Source: Climacteris rufus (taxonomy: Eukaryota; Chordata; Aves; Passeriformes; Climacteridae). Taken from it: 64,000 nucleotides of DNA. The notes below the pieces were generated by a model. The model did no database searches. It was not told where the DNA came from and saw only the letters and a list, made by a program, of their open reading frames with translations. Position numbers and translations under genes: made by a program. The DNA lies in the NCBI GenBank assembly GCA_013398175.1, contig VZRZ01004225.1:1007426-1071425 (forward strand). Reading direction: 5' to 3'. Positions 9,334 through 21,450 of the stretch are shown piece after piece (the stretch's first letter is position 1; every line of letters begins with the position of its first letter).

Positions 9334-12300
9334 CACCAGATTGTCCAATTAGGGAGATGTTGCGTAGGATATTTTCAATAAAAACCCAATAATCAGTTTT
9401 TCTTATCCCGCATTGCGGAACTTTAGAACCAATGGCAGAAAACATAAGTTTTGGAGAAGAAAGGGGAAGTAGTGAAGGTAAAAAAGGAAGCTATAAAACA
9501 ACACCTAAACCCTCTGTTTTGGACACTATTTTTACAATATTTCATAAACCAAAATGTCTACACTTCTACCTAATTCACCTAGTGACATAAGCTTAACCAT
9601 ACAGCATTAATTTCAAAGTTATCACACTACAGGGGAAGTATTTTCCAGGGTTTAAGATCAAATGAGGTGTATTTCTGGGGATCAAAACTTGTTAAAGTAG
9701 AAACAGTGAAATTCTCAGAATTCAGGGTTCCAACAACAGAATGACTTGTGTTGGAAGGGACCCTGAAGATCATCTAGTTCCAAATCCTCCCCATGAACAG
9801 GGATGCCATCCATTGCCCTGGACCTCATCCAATCTGACCATGAACATTTCCAGGGATGGGGCATCCATGTCTTCTCTGGACAACCTGTTCCAGTGCCTCA
9901 CCACCCTCATAGTAAAGATTTCTTCCTAACATCTGATCTAAATCTCTCATCTTTAAGTTTCAAGTTTAAAACTCTCCTCCTTGTTCTTTCACTATCTACC
10001 CATACAAAAAGTCCCTTCCCCTCCCTTTTATATGCTCCCTTTAAGTTCTGAAAGGCTGCAGTGAGGTCTCCCTGGAGTCTTCTCTTCTCTAAGCTGAACA
10101 ATCTCAGCTCCCTCAGCCTGTCTTTGTAGCAGAGGTGCTCCAGTCCTCTGATCATCTTTGTGTCCCTCCTCTGGACCTGCTCTAACAGGTCCACATCTTT
10201 CTTGTGCTGGGACCCCCAGGCCTGGCTGCAGTATCTGAGCTGAGGTCTCATGAGGTCAGAGTAGTGGGGGAGAATCACCTCCCTTGGTGTGCTGACCAGA
10301 ATATAGAGATTTCAGTTCTGCAAGAAGTACTATTAGATTGATAACTTACAGACAAATTTTAGATTGAGTTTGGCATCAAGATTCACTATCTTGGTCTAGA
10401 ATTTCAATCTTGATGCAAAATTTGCTTTTAAATTTGAGACCATTTTGTGTGAAATACTGAAATATTCAGTGTTTAAGGTGAGAAGCTATATTGTATCTTG
10501 ATGTCTACACAAATAGAAAAACATGTATTTCCCTATAAAACTTTGGGCAGAGGAATAAGGTAATGCAAAATTGAACACAGGAGAAGAAAGAAGATATTGT
10601 CGGACAAAACAAGAATTCCACTCTTTAACATGTATACTGATATCAATCCTTCACCATCACTTATTGCCTAAGTTACTCTCCATGGTTTGGCCATCAAAGC
10701 TGACAGGTATTGTTTCACGTATTGTCAATGTCTTAATCACTAGGCAACATGCCTATTGTGAACAGCTTACCTTTACATAAAGCATACCACAGATTGATAT
10801 GGTAAATCTGAAGGGACACAATGATAACAAAATTCTTATTTAACAGGAACTTTCTGGAACAGTCCATCAGTACATTTCATTCATTTTCATTCACTGTCGT
10901 ATGTGGCTATGAATACATACTCCAGCAGGTTCTAGAGAAACCCCAGCTCTATTAAACCACATAACCACAAGAAAGAATCTTCTTCCAGAAAGTCTGTTCC
11001 CTTTTAAGCAAAATAAATGCAATAAAAACTGAGGAAAGAACACCAAGTTATAAAAGAGAGCATGCAGTAAGATGATTCCAGTAAAGCAAAAGTTATGAAT
11101 ACATCAAGTGTTTGTCAAGCTGCTATGCAGATCTGGTTTTCTGCCAGTTTTCAAAAAACCCAGATAATCATTGGTAGCACCTGGGTTTCCTCTTCTGGCT
11201 TTCATCATCCATGTTGTAAGAAACAGTCTCTCTCTGCTTATGGTGAACAGACTCCTTTACCCAAGTGCTCAGGCAGCTGAGGACAGGAGTTGCAGACAAA
11301 TGGAGCAGGAGACTGAAGAAGGGGGATTAAGGACGGGACCAGAATGCATAGTAGAGCTAAGAATGCATGTGGTCTAAGTACAATGTCTCAGAGTTCCATA
11401 CTGCTATGGAAAATTAGTACTTATGCTGACTCAGCATCTGTTCAGTATAGACATGATTCCAGGTGAAGGTGTTGAACAGAAAGCTGAGGAGAGTGAAAAG
11501 AGTGTGACCTGACTGGAGCAGAATGGAACCTGAAGAAGCAGCAAAGGCAGAAAAAAATTATTTTAATGATTTAAATTACTGTATTACCTAATTTTTCTTA
11601 AATACTACATGGAGTTATGTGGAATTTGACAGCTGGCTTCCAATTATATACATGGTACAAAAATTAAATACCTGATTAAAAATGGGGTGGCCTGTGCAAA
11701 ATACAATTCATACATATATGCCTTGACCACACACACAAAACATTATATGCTTAAATAGCCTTAATGAGCTTTAAAACAGGAAAACTGCTCCTTGACTTTG
11801 TGAGTTAAAGTCATTGGAAATCGAAGGATTCCTGAAAAATTAGATTTGATTAAATGCATAATTTTCTTCAATTCTTGCTAAAAATCACCTATGTGTGGTT
11901 CAACACTTATTGTTTTCTTTGAGAGCCATTCTGTAGGGGAAGAGGTGATTTCTGCGATTCCTGGACCCACAATGTGTGAAAAAGCAAGTCAGAATCATAT
12001 TGTGTCAAAGCAATGGTGAAAATGTCCATTCTATTACCCTTCATTAGCCATCCTTGATGAAGCTTCCGATTTTTTTTTTAATTATTTAAATGCTTAGGGA
12101 CAAGACTATATAGGACTAAGTGCTGCCACTGCATAAACATATTAGACAAAATTTAAGAGGAGATAGGTACCTGAAGTGAATGCATACTTCTTCAAAATTA
12201 TTTCTTAATACTCTAGTAACCTGCCTTCTCAATATCATCAACATTTTAAAGCTTGTAAGAGAATAGGTTTATAGAATTTAAACACTACTATATTCCCAAT

Positions 12301-15300
12301 TTAGAACTTGAAGACAATGTTTTAAGACAGAATTTTAACAAGACACATGGGCTCAATTCCATGATTTAACTATTAAATGTTCCCTCACTTAAAATTCTAT
12401 AAATAAGCTGGAGTACATGGAAATATGAGAGACTGGAAGAAAAAGAGTGTTAATTATACTAATGGTACTCTTGCAAGTGCAAAAACAGATGGCAGAATGA
12501 ACAACAATGGATTATTTTTTTAATCAAGCAATTTTGAATAAATATTTTTGTTCAAAAGCAGTAAGCAACTACAGTATTGCTAGAAAGTGGTAAAAAACAC
12601 CACCTATGGTTTCATCAGTAACCTTGCTTCTGATCTTCCTAGTGGATATTCCTGAAACAGATTTGGGGATAATTTTGGGGATAAAAGCAGGCTTATCCCA
12701 GTGCTGCTCTTAAGCAAAATATGTGCAATGTGAATTTGGCATTCATGACAGAATATACATGTTACTTTTAGCATATATCTAATGGGTATAAGCAACTGAG
12801 AATGTACAAAAACCAAAAGTTGATGCAGGAGATAAAAAATTCTGTGATTGCATATGTCTAACACTTAAGCCAGCATTCCACACAATTAATTAAATGACCA
12901 TGTTGAACTTTAGAAACACGGTAGGTAATCTCTGTTTTGACCTGCTGCTACATTATAAAAAGCTAATAAAAACTTTTATCCTCTCACATACACTTTTGTA
13001 ATGATTAGTCTTAATTAACAGCTTTAAATTGTTGAATATTGCAGGTGATAAACTAAGGACATCTAAATAAGTTAAAGTGCACAGCCTGTTTTTCAGAAAC
13101 CTTCAAGGTCAGAAAATAAGATCCTTAGGTTGTAGCTATTATATTTCTTTCATTTTGATAAAAATATAAAGAGAAACAGTTGTATTTCTTTATCCTCACT
13201 ACAAGTACTACACTTCAAGTATTGCATTTAAGCAAATTTTGGCATTTCATATGCACACAAAATTATGAATGTCAACTACATAGGTAAACTATATGTATAT
13301 AGCAGTGTTTCATGTTCACATACATGCAACAAATGCACATTAAGATACTGTTTTCTTTTTTAAAAAATCTCCCAAAGTGCATGCATTGACAGATCCAAAA
13401 AAGTTCTGGTATGCCTGTCTAATTTTCCCACCATATCAGCTAGTCCAATACAGGATATTAATTGCAAACCTTGCCTTGCCTGCATTTATGCAGATATTGC
13501 TCTACAAAGAAGGAAAACAAATCATCCAGATGGCACCCACACTCCTGTTTTACTACTGGATGGTGTTGTTTTATTTAGATGTGCAGGTGAGTACACTGTC
13601 CAAGCTGTCAACTGCTTTTCTACAAGCAATCATTTTACAAGTGCAGTTCATTTTACAACTGTGAATTCAAACCATGATGAAGGCCAAGTGGCCATCACCT
13701 AGACTATTTACCCTCTTACAAGTGAAATTAGAAAGGATTTCACACGTCATTCATGAAGAAAACGAAAATAAATTTCAGCAAAATGCTCTTTTCTAATGCC
13801 ACAATATTTGTAGATAATTACTGATGCAAATCTTGAAAGAAATAATTGTAATGAAATACAGCTATCATTTTTGTCTTTAAATTAATTTTCAAAGGATTTA
13901 ATCTTTTATACTTAAAAACTAAATAGATTATATACCCTGGTTATTTGGGGAGAGTATAAGGCAAGTCTAGATTATGAGCTTTTTACTCTATTTACTTGGC
14001 AGGAAATGAAGTGTCAGAAAAAGCACCATTTCTAAGGTGCAAAGTTAGCTAAATGTTTTGAAGTTAAATATTAACTGCATATTCTTTAATATCAAAAATT
14101 AATATCAATCAATGACAAGTCTATGAGAATATTTCATTAATAACTAAAGTGGCCCAGTTCTCTAAAGTTTTCAGCTTTACTACATAACCTTTACATGTCT
14201 AAAAGCCATCTCAGAATGATGAGGAAAGGACAATAGGACTATGTAGGAACGCCTAATAGTCAGCAACTTTTTCACATCACTGCAAGGATGAAAGTACTGA
14301 ACAGGCCCAGCACACACTATCTCTGATATTTGTCATCCAGAGCTTTCAGGTAGCTTTAAGAGAGGGTCTGCAGTCAAACTGCATGAAGGCTGCAAGTGTA
14401 CTAGGACTAACTAGAATTTACTTTTAAAATTTTGTCTTCCTATTAGATTAAAGCAACGTGATAAAAGAAGCTTTTATGTCTATTAATTGTATCACATATT
14501 TGTATATTTAATAATTTTTATTATTAAATAAAGTGTTATTATTCATTAAATATGTAACCTTAGATTTTGATTGAAATCACTTAAGTTGTGTATCCAGAAA
14601 ATCCCAAGGGAATCAGGTGAAAATATGACCTTTCCGATAATAACAAGCAACTCCATCAATCAGCTTTATCATTTACTGCACTTCAATCCATCTGCATGTG
14701 TAATGAATCAGAAGAAAATAAGAAAATGAGTGCAACTAAATGATGTCTTAGTTATATCTTTAATTTCTATTGAACTCAAGTTCAGACATGTAGAGACATA
14801 CTGTACATGTTACTGATCCAGAAGTGATCTAGCTCTTATCTTTGAGTTGTCTCAACCTAAAAGAGAGTTTGAAGCAAGTAGGGAGAGTATATCAACAGAA
14901 TCTTCCCTAGCAATATATAGCTATTAATTTGAACCCTACAGGAAACTTAGCAATTATTTTTAGTGTCAGACATTCTGAAATGTTGTTATCACTGCCAAAT
15001 TTAAGTACTAAAACTTCTTACTGTCAGGCACCTCTCTACCAAAGAATCAGTGTATTAAGCAAAAAGGGAAATTTAAAAACTAAGCCATTGTGGTTTGCAT
15101 AGCACATATATAACTACCTGTCTGGTGAGAAAATGGGAGTAGTGAAATACTAAATATTCCTCACTGTAAGTTTGTTATTAGGTGATTATTCTGTTCACTC
15201 TTTAAATACTTCTGAAAGGGAACTATTTCTATCATGTGCTATAACATTATTCATCAGCTGTGCAACAATCTACATAGGAAAGAAGAAGGAAGAAACATTC

Positions 15301-15819
15301 AAAGCAGCATACACTTCCTTAGCAATATTTTCCAGCAAGTTCATTAATTGCTTTAGACCATGAGTCTTACTGGATATAAACACCAGCTTTCACCTTCAGG
15401 ACCACACCGCAGGTTCGTCCTCAGGTCCAATGTGAAATGCATTTCACTGTCTGAATTCTGTCCTCTGGGAATTATTAAACAACCTTACAAACCCACTGCA
15501 AATAACATTTCAGTTTAGCATGATTGGTAGGTCACTTAGTAGAGGCCCTGTACTGCTTTTTAAAACTATATTACTTTTGACACCCAGAAAGGACAGTTTT
15601 CATAGGTCAAGCTTCAGATCACTGGTGGCAAGCCTAAAAGCCTATATCAAAGTTATCTGCACTATACCTACCTGTAAGTAATAAAGAAGAGTTCAGCCTC
15701 TAATGCCATAGTGAAAAAGGGAACAAGGATATTGGTTTAAATCAATATTTGCTTGGCCTGTTTTCCCAACTTTTATACTTTACAAGCAAATATCGACTTA
15801 CATCTCAAGATTGACCCAA

Positions 15820-16050
15820 ACCAATGTGACCTCCCTCCCTCCCCATACTCTTTTACAACTCTCCATCAGTCTCTCCTTATTGCTAACACTTCTTTGATGT
15901 ATTTTTCTACTTTCCTTTTCCAATCCCTTGACTTGCCACACTGACCCTATCTCTTCCTGTGTACTTACTACTTTCCTTACTCTGTTCTCCCTCTGCAAGG
16001 TTCCCATACTCAATTATGTCCCTTCCCACTATTTTACAAACAATTTATGA
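15820..16050. repeat. Pyrimidine-rich low-complexity stretch
   Basis: The plus strand is strongly biased to C and T over about 230 bases, beginning CCTCCCTCCCTCCCC-like and continuing CTCTTTTACAACTCTCCATC and similar. It has no fixed repeat unit. It may be decayed simple sequence. Confidence 0.55.
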
Positions 16051-16554
16051 TCTTCCCATTCTAGATCCAACATAGCATACTTCAATCCCACTTTGTTCTC
16101 ACCATCTCACAAGGTGCTACAGTATTATACTGAAGTTCTAGCGCTTTGGGCCTTTAATCCCAATTTCTCCGGACATCTGTGTCTGTGCTCGCCAATGACC
16201 TCCTCACACAATTAAAGTGCATCTCTTTATTAGTGTCATGGGCCTCCACACCCATGTAGATCATAAAACTTGATGTGCCAAAGCCTTCTTACTCTCATAT
16301 GTGGCTGCTTTGGCAATGGTACAGTCAACAGCATATTCTCAAGAGCTTGTGGGTAGCATTGTACGCTTGCAGTGGCTGAGCAATCCTTGCTGTCTTTGAA
16401 GATATTATCAGTCTAGAAAATGGCCACTGAACCAGTGTCCTTAGAAATTAGCAGCACAAGCTCTAACAGTATTTGATTTTAAAAAAAGATAAGAAAAACG
16501 GATCAGATTAATGAAGACTGAACACACACAAGACAGAAGGGATGATTCAGCTGC

Positions 16555-16720
16555 TGTTATTAAGTTGTCTTTAGATATATTTTTCTTTTAATTGTGACCA
16601 AGGGGCAAGATTAATCAGTTTCCTAGCCAATCAAGGGTTGCAGACAGCAATTAGGCCTCTGATAATCATCTTCAAATATGCAAATGCCAGAAGTTTGCAG
16701 TACAGACACTTGTGAAAGAA
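16555..16720. promoter_or_regulatory. Candidate conserved non-coding element with octamer motif
   Basis: A consensus POU octamer ATGCAAAT lies at 16678-16685, preceded by CCAATCA, GCAATTAGG and GATAATCA-type words. The sequence has normal complexity and no repeat signature, unlike its surroundings. An intronic enhancer is one reading, but a single octamer is weak evidence. Confidence 0.22.
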
Positions 16721-18089
16721 TAACTTCATAGCTCTGAAATGCTGGAGAATGGGCTGGAAATAACCAAACCAATGTTTATATGTAAGGATTCAGGTATGAC
16801 TTTAGTAAGGTAATGAGCTTCTTCATGGGGTAAATCAAGAATTGCTAGTATTTATGGTCTATTAGCAGTAAATAAACTAAGCACATCATAACAATATTAA
16901 ACCTAAGAACCACTGTCATCAACCTTTTGCCTCTCAAACAAAATGTAAAGTTGAGAAGAGAAAATGCATTCTTTTAACTAACTGCTGCCCTTACCAAACA
17001 TTACACTGTTTTCACATTGTATCTTAAATAATAATCAACAAAATGACAATATTTACTAGGTAAATAATGGTTTTTAAAAAGAATTTTCCATGTAACTCTT
17101 CATTCAAAATGAAAAAAAAGCAATACCCAAAAGAAACAAAACAGAGATTCTTTTGAGCAGATTACTGGTAAATCAGGCAGGTGTAGGGGAGACATTAACT
17201 GTATAATCAATAATTATGTAAATCTTAATTTACAATACCTTTTACTTAAAATTTGGCAAATCCCATCAAAACTCTCTGTTCTTTTGATAATCTTTTTAAA
17301 AAGCGAATGGGATTTTTTTTTTTTTGCATTAAGAGTTTCATGGGAAATTAGTGGGAAGCCTTGGTCACATGGTCTGCTTTTATTAGGAAATCAAAGGGTT
17401 TCTTTCTTAAAAATAATGATTTTTCAAACTTGAATCATTATGTGCAAGGAGTACTTCTGCTTTTCCACTTTGATTAGGTAGATGCATTTAATCAGTTGGA
17501 AAAATATTTGATTAAACCTATCTTCCCCATTCTTACAGAAGAGCTGAATAAAATCAGAAATTAGGAAAAACTATCAATAAACAAAATGTCTGTACTCTAA
17601 AACCAAGATGGGAGTTATAAGAAATGTTGGAGAAGCCTTTTAAATTATTTAATTTTTGCTGAACAGAATGGAAAAGGTGATCATGTAATTAAGACATCTC
17701 ACAAAAGACTCAGATATGTCAGTTTGACCCACGTCCCAAATTCATGCAACAAGTTGTTTCCACTCAAACCAAGTGTACCAGGGAGGGTAGTCAAGAGTTA
17801 TTGGCTTTGACAATCACTACATCATTCCCTCATATGCCAGTGACAAGTGGAATTGGTGTGTTTTGGTACTGTCAGCTTGTTGACCACTTTTGCTTAGGAA
17901 GAACCTTTGACTAGGCAGAGAGATTTTTATTGAAAGTTAAACCAAAAATTATCTGCTTGTAACAGAACACATAACTTGCCCATGATTTTTTGATCAAATA
18001 CTACCAAATAAAACTTCTCTCTCTTAACAGACACATAAAAAATATTATTATTATTAATTAGCATACAAAAGAAAAACATAGGATAATAT

Positions 18090-19712
18090 AAACCCATTAC
18101 TAAATGGAGGAGGACCCAAGTAACAAGAGGGCACAGAAGAGGCAGGGTTACTGAATGCTTTCTTTGCATTAGTCGTCACTGACAAGACTAGTCCTCAGGA
18201 ATCTCTGACCCACAGACCAGGATAAAAGACAGTTGGAAGGATGATTTTCCCCTGGTTTCCCTCAGTTAGAGAACACCTAGGAAAACTTGACATCCAAAAG
18301 TTTACGGGCCCTGACAGGATGCACGTGCAAGTGTTGAAAGAGCTGGCAGACACCAGAGTGAGGCCACTCACAATCAACTTTGAAAGGTCATGGTGACCAG
18401 GAGAGGCACCTGAGGGCTGGAAGAAAGCAAATGTCGCTCCAGTCATCAAAAAGGGCAAGAAGAAGGACCCAGAGAACTACCAGCCAGTCAGGCTCATCTC
18501 AATCCCTGGAAAGGTGATGGAGAATCTCATTCCGGAGGCCATCTCTACCCACATGGATGACAAGAAGGTGATCAGGAGTAGTCAGGATAGGCTCACTAAA
18601 GGTAAGTCATGTCTGACCAACCTGATTGACTTCTATGGTGAACAAACTACCTGTATGGATAAGGGGAGATCAGTGGATTTTGTCTACCTTGATTCAGCAA
18701 GGCTTCTGAAACTGATTCTCACAACATCCTCACAGGCAAACTCAGGGTGTGAGGACCAGATGAGTGGACAGTGAGGTGGATTGGGAACTGTCTGAACAGC
18801 AGATCCCTGAGGGTCATAAGCAGTGGCACAGAGTCTAGTTGGAGGCCTGTCACTACTGGTGTCCCCCAAAGTTCAATACTGGGTCCAGTATTGTTTAACT
18901 TATCCATGAATGACTTGGATGAAGGAGAGATGCATCCTCAGCAAGTTCACTGATGACATGAATTGAGAGGAGTGGCCGATACCCGAGAGGGCTCTGCAGC
19001 CCTTCAGAAGGACCTCGACAGGCTGGAGAGATGGGCAGAGAGGAACCTTCTGAATTTCAGCAAAGGCAATTGCAGGGTCCTGCACATGGGAAGGAATAAC
19101 CCCATACACCAGTACAGTCTAGGGGCTGAGCTAATTCAAAGCAGCTCTGCAGAGAAGCATCTGGAGGTCCTGGGGACAAGAAGCTGTCCATGAGCCAACA
19201 GCATGTCTTTTTGGCCAAGGCCAGTGGTACCTGGGGTGCATTGTGAAGAGCATTGCCAGCCGATCAAGGGAGGTGATCCTGCCCCTCTACTCAGCAGCCC
19301 TTGTGAGGCTACAGCTGGAGTGCTGTGTCCACTACTGGGTTCCTCAGGATAAGAGAGACTTGGAGCTCCTGGAGCAGGTCCAGCGTGGCTACAAAGTTGA
19401 TTAACATACTGGAGTATCTCTCTTATGAGGAAAGGTTGAGGGAGATGGGCCTGTTCAGTCTCAAGGAGAGACAATTGAGAGGGGACCTCATCAACATCTA
19501 TAAGTTTCTGAAGGGAAGTGTCAGAGGATGGAGCCAGGCTCTTCTTGGTGGTACCAAGAAATAGGACAAGAGACAACAGGTAGAAACTGGTGCACAGGAA
19601 GGTCCACCAGAACATGAGGAAGAATTCCACTGTGCAAGTGATCACACACTGAGACAGATTGACCAGAGAGGTTGTGGAGTCTCCTCACAGGAGATATTCA
19701 AAACCCACTCTA
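18090..19712 (+). pseudogene. Degraded CR1 LINE: reverse transcriptase region, 3' end missing
   Basis: A plus-strand CR1 copy with multiple stops and frame breaks. Readable pieces in order are: AGLLNAFFALVVTDK near 18142 and a GPD-type stretch near 18310; KKDPENYQPVRLISIPGKVM near 18460-18520, in the fingers of the reverse transcriptase; TKGKSCLTNLIDFYGEQTT near 18596; GVPQSSILGPVLFN near 18861-18900, where the family has GVPQGSVLGPVLFN; LDRLERWAERNLLNFSK; the end-region phrase REVILPLYSAALVRLQLE; and GLFSLKERQLRGDL. The FADD catalytic motif, expected just after 18940, is disrupted. The copy stops at about 19712 within the 3' untranslated region and lacks the final part and the terminal short repeats. 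CR1 copies normally keep their 3' end, so that end was probably lost later. Confidence 0.9.
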
Positions 19713-20867
19713 AAGTATTGTTTGATAGCATGCAAGTACTGTAAATATATCAAGATATATGCAAGAATCAGATGGATTTCAACTTTGAACAGAGATCTGC
19801 CACAAATAACTCCAGAATATGTAACTAAACAAAGGGTAGTAAAAACAGTCAGTAAACATCTCTTCTAGTGCATGAGAAGCATTTTCCAGATTAAGGGCAA
19901 TGTCTTTTGCCTGAGTGTCTACAAGACTAATATTCCTCATTTTTTTCATGTAAAAAGAGTTGCTTATCAGTAAATATTCTTTATGATTGTGTCCCCTTTG
20001 ACCATTCTACTACCACTCAATTCAAAATATAATTATATAAAATTATAGAATTAGGAATTATTAGAATGAAGAACCATAAACTAGGAAGAGAGAAGCCACA
20101 GTAGCACAAATATTAGGAAGATTATTAGTTGCATAAAATATTAACAGCCATGTCATTGCTATTGCTCATGAAGTTGTTGGTTGTACACTAATTTGTACCA
20201 CAATCCCAGATGTTTCCAGGCAAGTATGAGGAAGGATGGGTCTCTTCCACCTGCTGCTTGCCATCTAGTGCCACGGATTTGCTTACAATTCCCTCTGAGA
20301 AATGGAGTCATCCATGTTTCCATTTCTGATCAATATGGAGTCCTGTGTCCAAGACTGGGAGGAGGTGTTAGTTAAGGCAGAGATACAACACATCCCCACT
20401 CTTCTAGAGTTCATTTCCAAAACTGATGATGCTACCATGATATCAAATGAACCCCAAAAAGGAAAGAGATTGTTCAACTATGTCAAAATGTTTCAACATT
20501 TACCTGGTTTTAAGATGCATAAACATACTGCAAATGTCAATCAGTTGTGGCCTAAGAGGACAGAATCCATTTAAATTATGTTATTTTTCAACCCTAATTA
20601 AACTGTGATTCAAATATAAATCTTCTATCACTAAGCTTCTTACAATTTCAAAATCTTCTCTAATCACCTGCAATTTACTTCAGTTGCAGCTGTGCAGTAG
20701 AAAGGGACAGAGGAAACAATGACAAGAGATCACCTTATTTTCCCCACCTTCCATATTTAAAAACTGCAAATCTACACTTGAAACAACAACATTCATTAAG
20801 TCTAAAAAGGCAAAGACTATGCAACTCTCAATTTCTACTGAAGATCAAAGTTATAAGAAAGTTTTGT
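19713..20867. other. Intron, nothing recognised
   Basis: AT-rich sequence between the CR1 fragment and the second type A LTR. No exon, RNA gene or known repeat recognised. The missing CR1 3' terminus was not found here. Confidence 0.55.
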
Positions 20868-21450
20868 ATTTGCTGGGTTTGGCTGGAAGAGAGTTAATTT
20901 TCTTCACAGTAGCGGGTATGGGGCTGTGCTTTGGATTTGTGCTGAAAAGAGTGTAGATAATTTAGGGATGTTTTCATTATTGCTTAGCAGTGCTCACACA
21001 GAGTCAAGGCCTTTCCTGTTTTTCACACTGCCCCACAAGAGAGGAGGCTAGGGATGCACAAGAAGCTGGAAGGGGACACAGTCAGGCCAGCAGATCCCAA
21101 ATGACCAGAGGGATATTCCAGAGAATATGGAATCATACTCAGCATATAAAGAAACAGAAAGGGAGGAACATTTGGAGTGATCGTGTTTGTCTTCCCAAAC
21201 AACAGTTACACATGATGAAGCCCTGCTTTCCTGGAGATGGCTGAACACCTGCCTGCCCATGGGAAGTGGTGAATGAATTCCTTGTTTGGCTTTGCTTGCA
21301 TGTGTGGATTTTGCTTTCCCTATTGTCTGTATCTTAACTCCTGCGTTTTCTCACTTTTACTCTTTTGACTCTCTCCCCATCCCACTGGGGAGTAGTTGAG
21401 CACGTGTCTGCACCATGTTTCGTTGCAGACTGGAGTTAAATTATGACGCA
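20868..21450 (+). mobile_element. Solo LTR of an avian endogenous retrovirus, type A, copy 2
   Basis: Same family and orientation as 2124-2708: it opens with TTTGCTGGGTTTGGCTGG followed by GAGTTAATTTTCTTCACAG, and closes GGAGTTAAATTATGACGCA. A TATAAAG box survives at 21145-21151, within AGCATATAAAG. It keeps an internal segment around 21040-21065 that copy 1 lacks, and the two copies differ at many bases, so they are separate old insertions. The ends are blurred and no clear target duplication could be read. No internal retroviral region adjoins it. Confidence 0.83.
21145..21151 (+). promoter_or_regulatory. TATA box of type A LTR copy 2
   Basis: TATAAAG in the context AGCATATAAAG, at the position where this LTR family carries its core promoter. 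It points opposite to NPAS3 transcription. Confidence 0.6.

Larger units (their letters stand above)
9108..9738 (-). mobile_element. Solo LTR, type C, nested in the CR1 3' end
   Basis: On the minus strand it starts TGTTGTTGGAACC and ends GAATCGCGGCA. Between these lie an inverted CCAAT motif (CCAAT on the plus strand at 9345-9349), a TATA box, an AATAAA signal and a CA-terminated end, in the order expected for U3-R-U5. AGAATG occurs at both edges (9104-9109 and 9738-9743), partly overlapping the LTR ends, so the target duplication could be GAA up to AGAATG. It interrupts the CR1 terminal repeat and must be younger than that CR1. No gag, pol or env lies nearby. The exact family name is not known to me. 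Confidence 0.85.
9098..10300 (-). mobile_element. CR1 LINE 3' fragment, interrupted by an LTR
   Basis: CR1 is the main LINE of birds. Read on the minus strand, the fragment opens near 10300, inside the end of the reverse transcriptase frame (5'-truncated, as most CR1 copies are). An open frame of 123 codons (10278-9907) carries the family's end-region phrases HKKDVDLLEQVQRR and MIRGLEHL. The 3' untranslated part continues to 9739, where on the plus strand it reads TTGGAAGGGACC. The terminal ATTCTATGATT-like repeat is displaced to 9098-9107 because a retroviral LTR sits in between. The element is dead: it lacks the endonuclease and most of the reverse transcriptase. Confidence 0.92.
10301..18089. 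other. Long AT-rich intron stretch, no gene seen
   Basis: No exon or known repeat recognised. It contains a pyrimidine-rich stretch at about 15820-16050 (mostly C and T on the plus strand) and an octamer-bearing block near 16555-16720, both listed separately. An ATT trinucleotide run sits at about 18041-18060, just before the CR1 fragment. Open frames here (for example 13377-13664 and 12604-12864) show no family signature. Confidence 0.55.

Noticed and set aside
19136..19645. 169-codon open frame on the minus strand
   Set aside because: It lies antisense to the CR1 reverse transcriptase region and is a by-product of that sequence.
2124..21450. One large provirus bounded by the two type A LTRs
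   Set aside because: The copies are strongly diverged, their flanks do not share a duplication, and the space between holds intron, CR1 and other LTR types but no retroviral genes.
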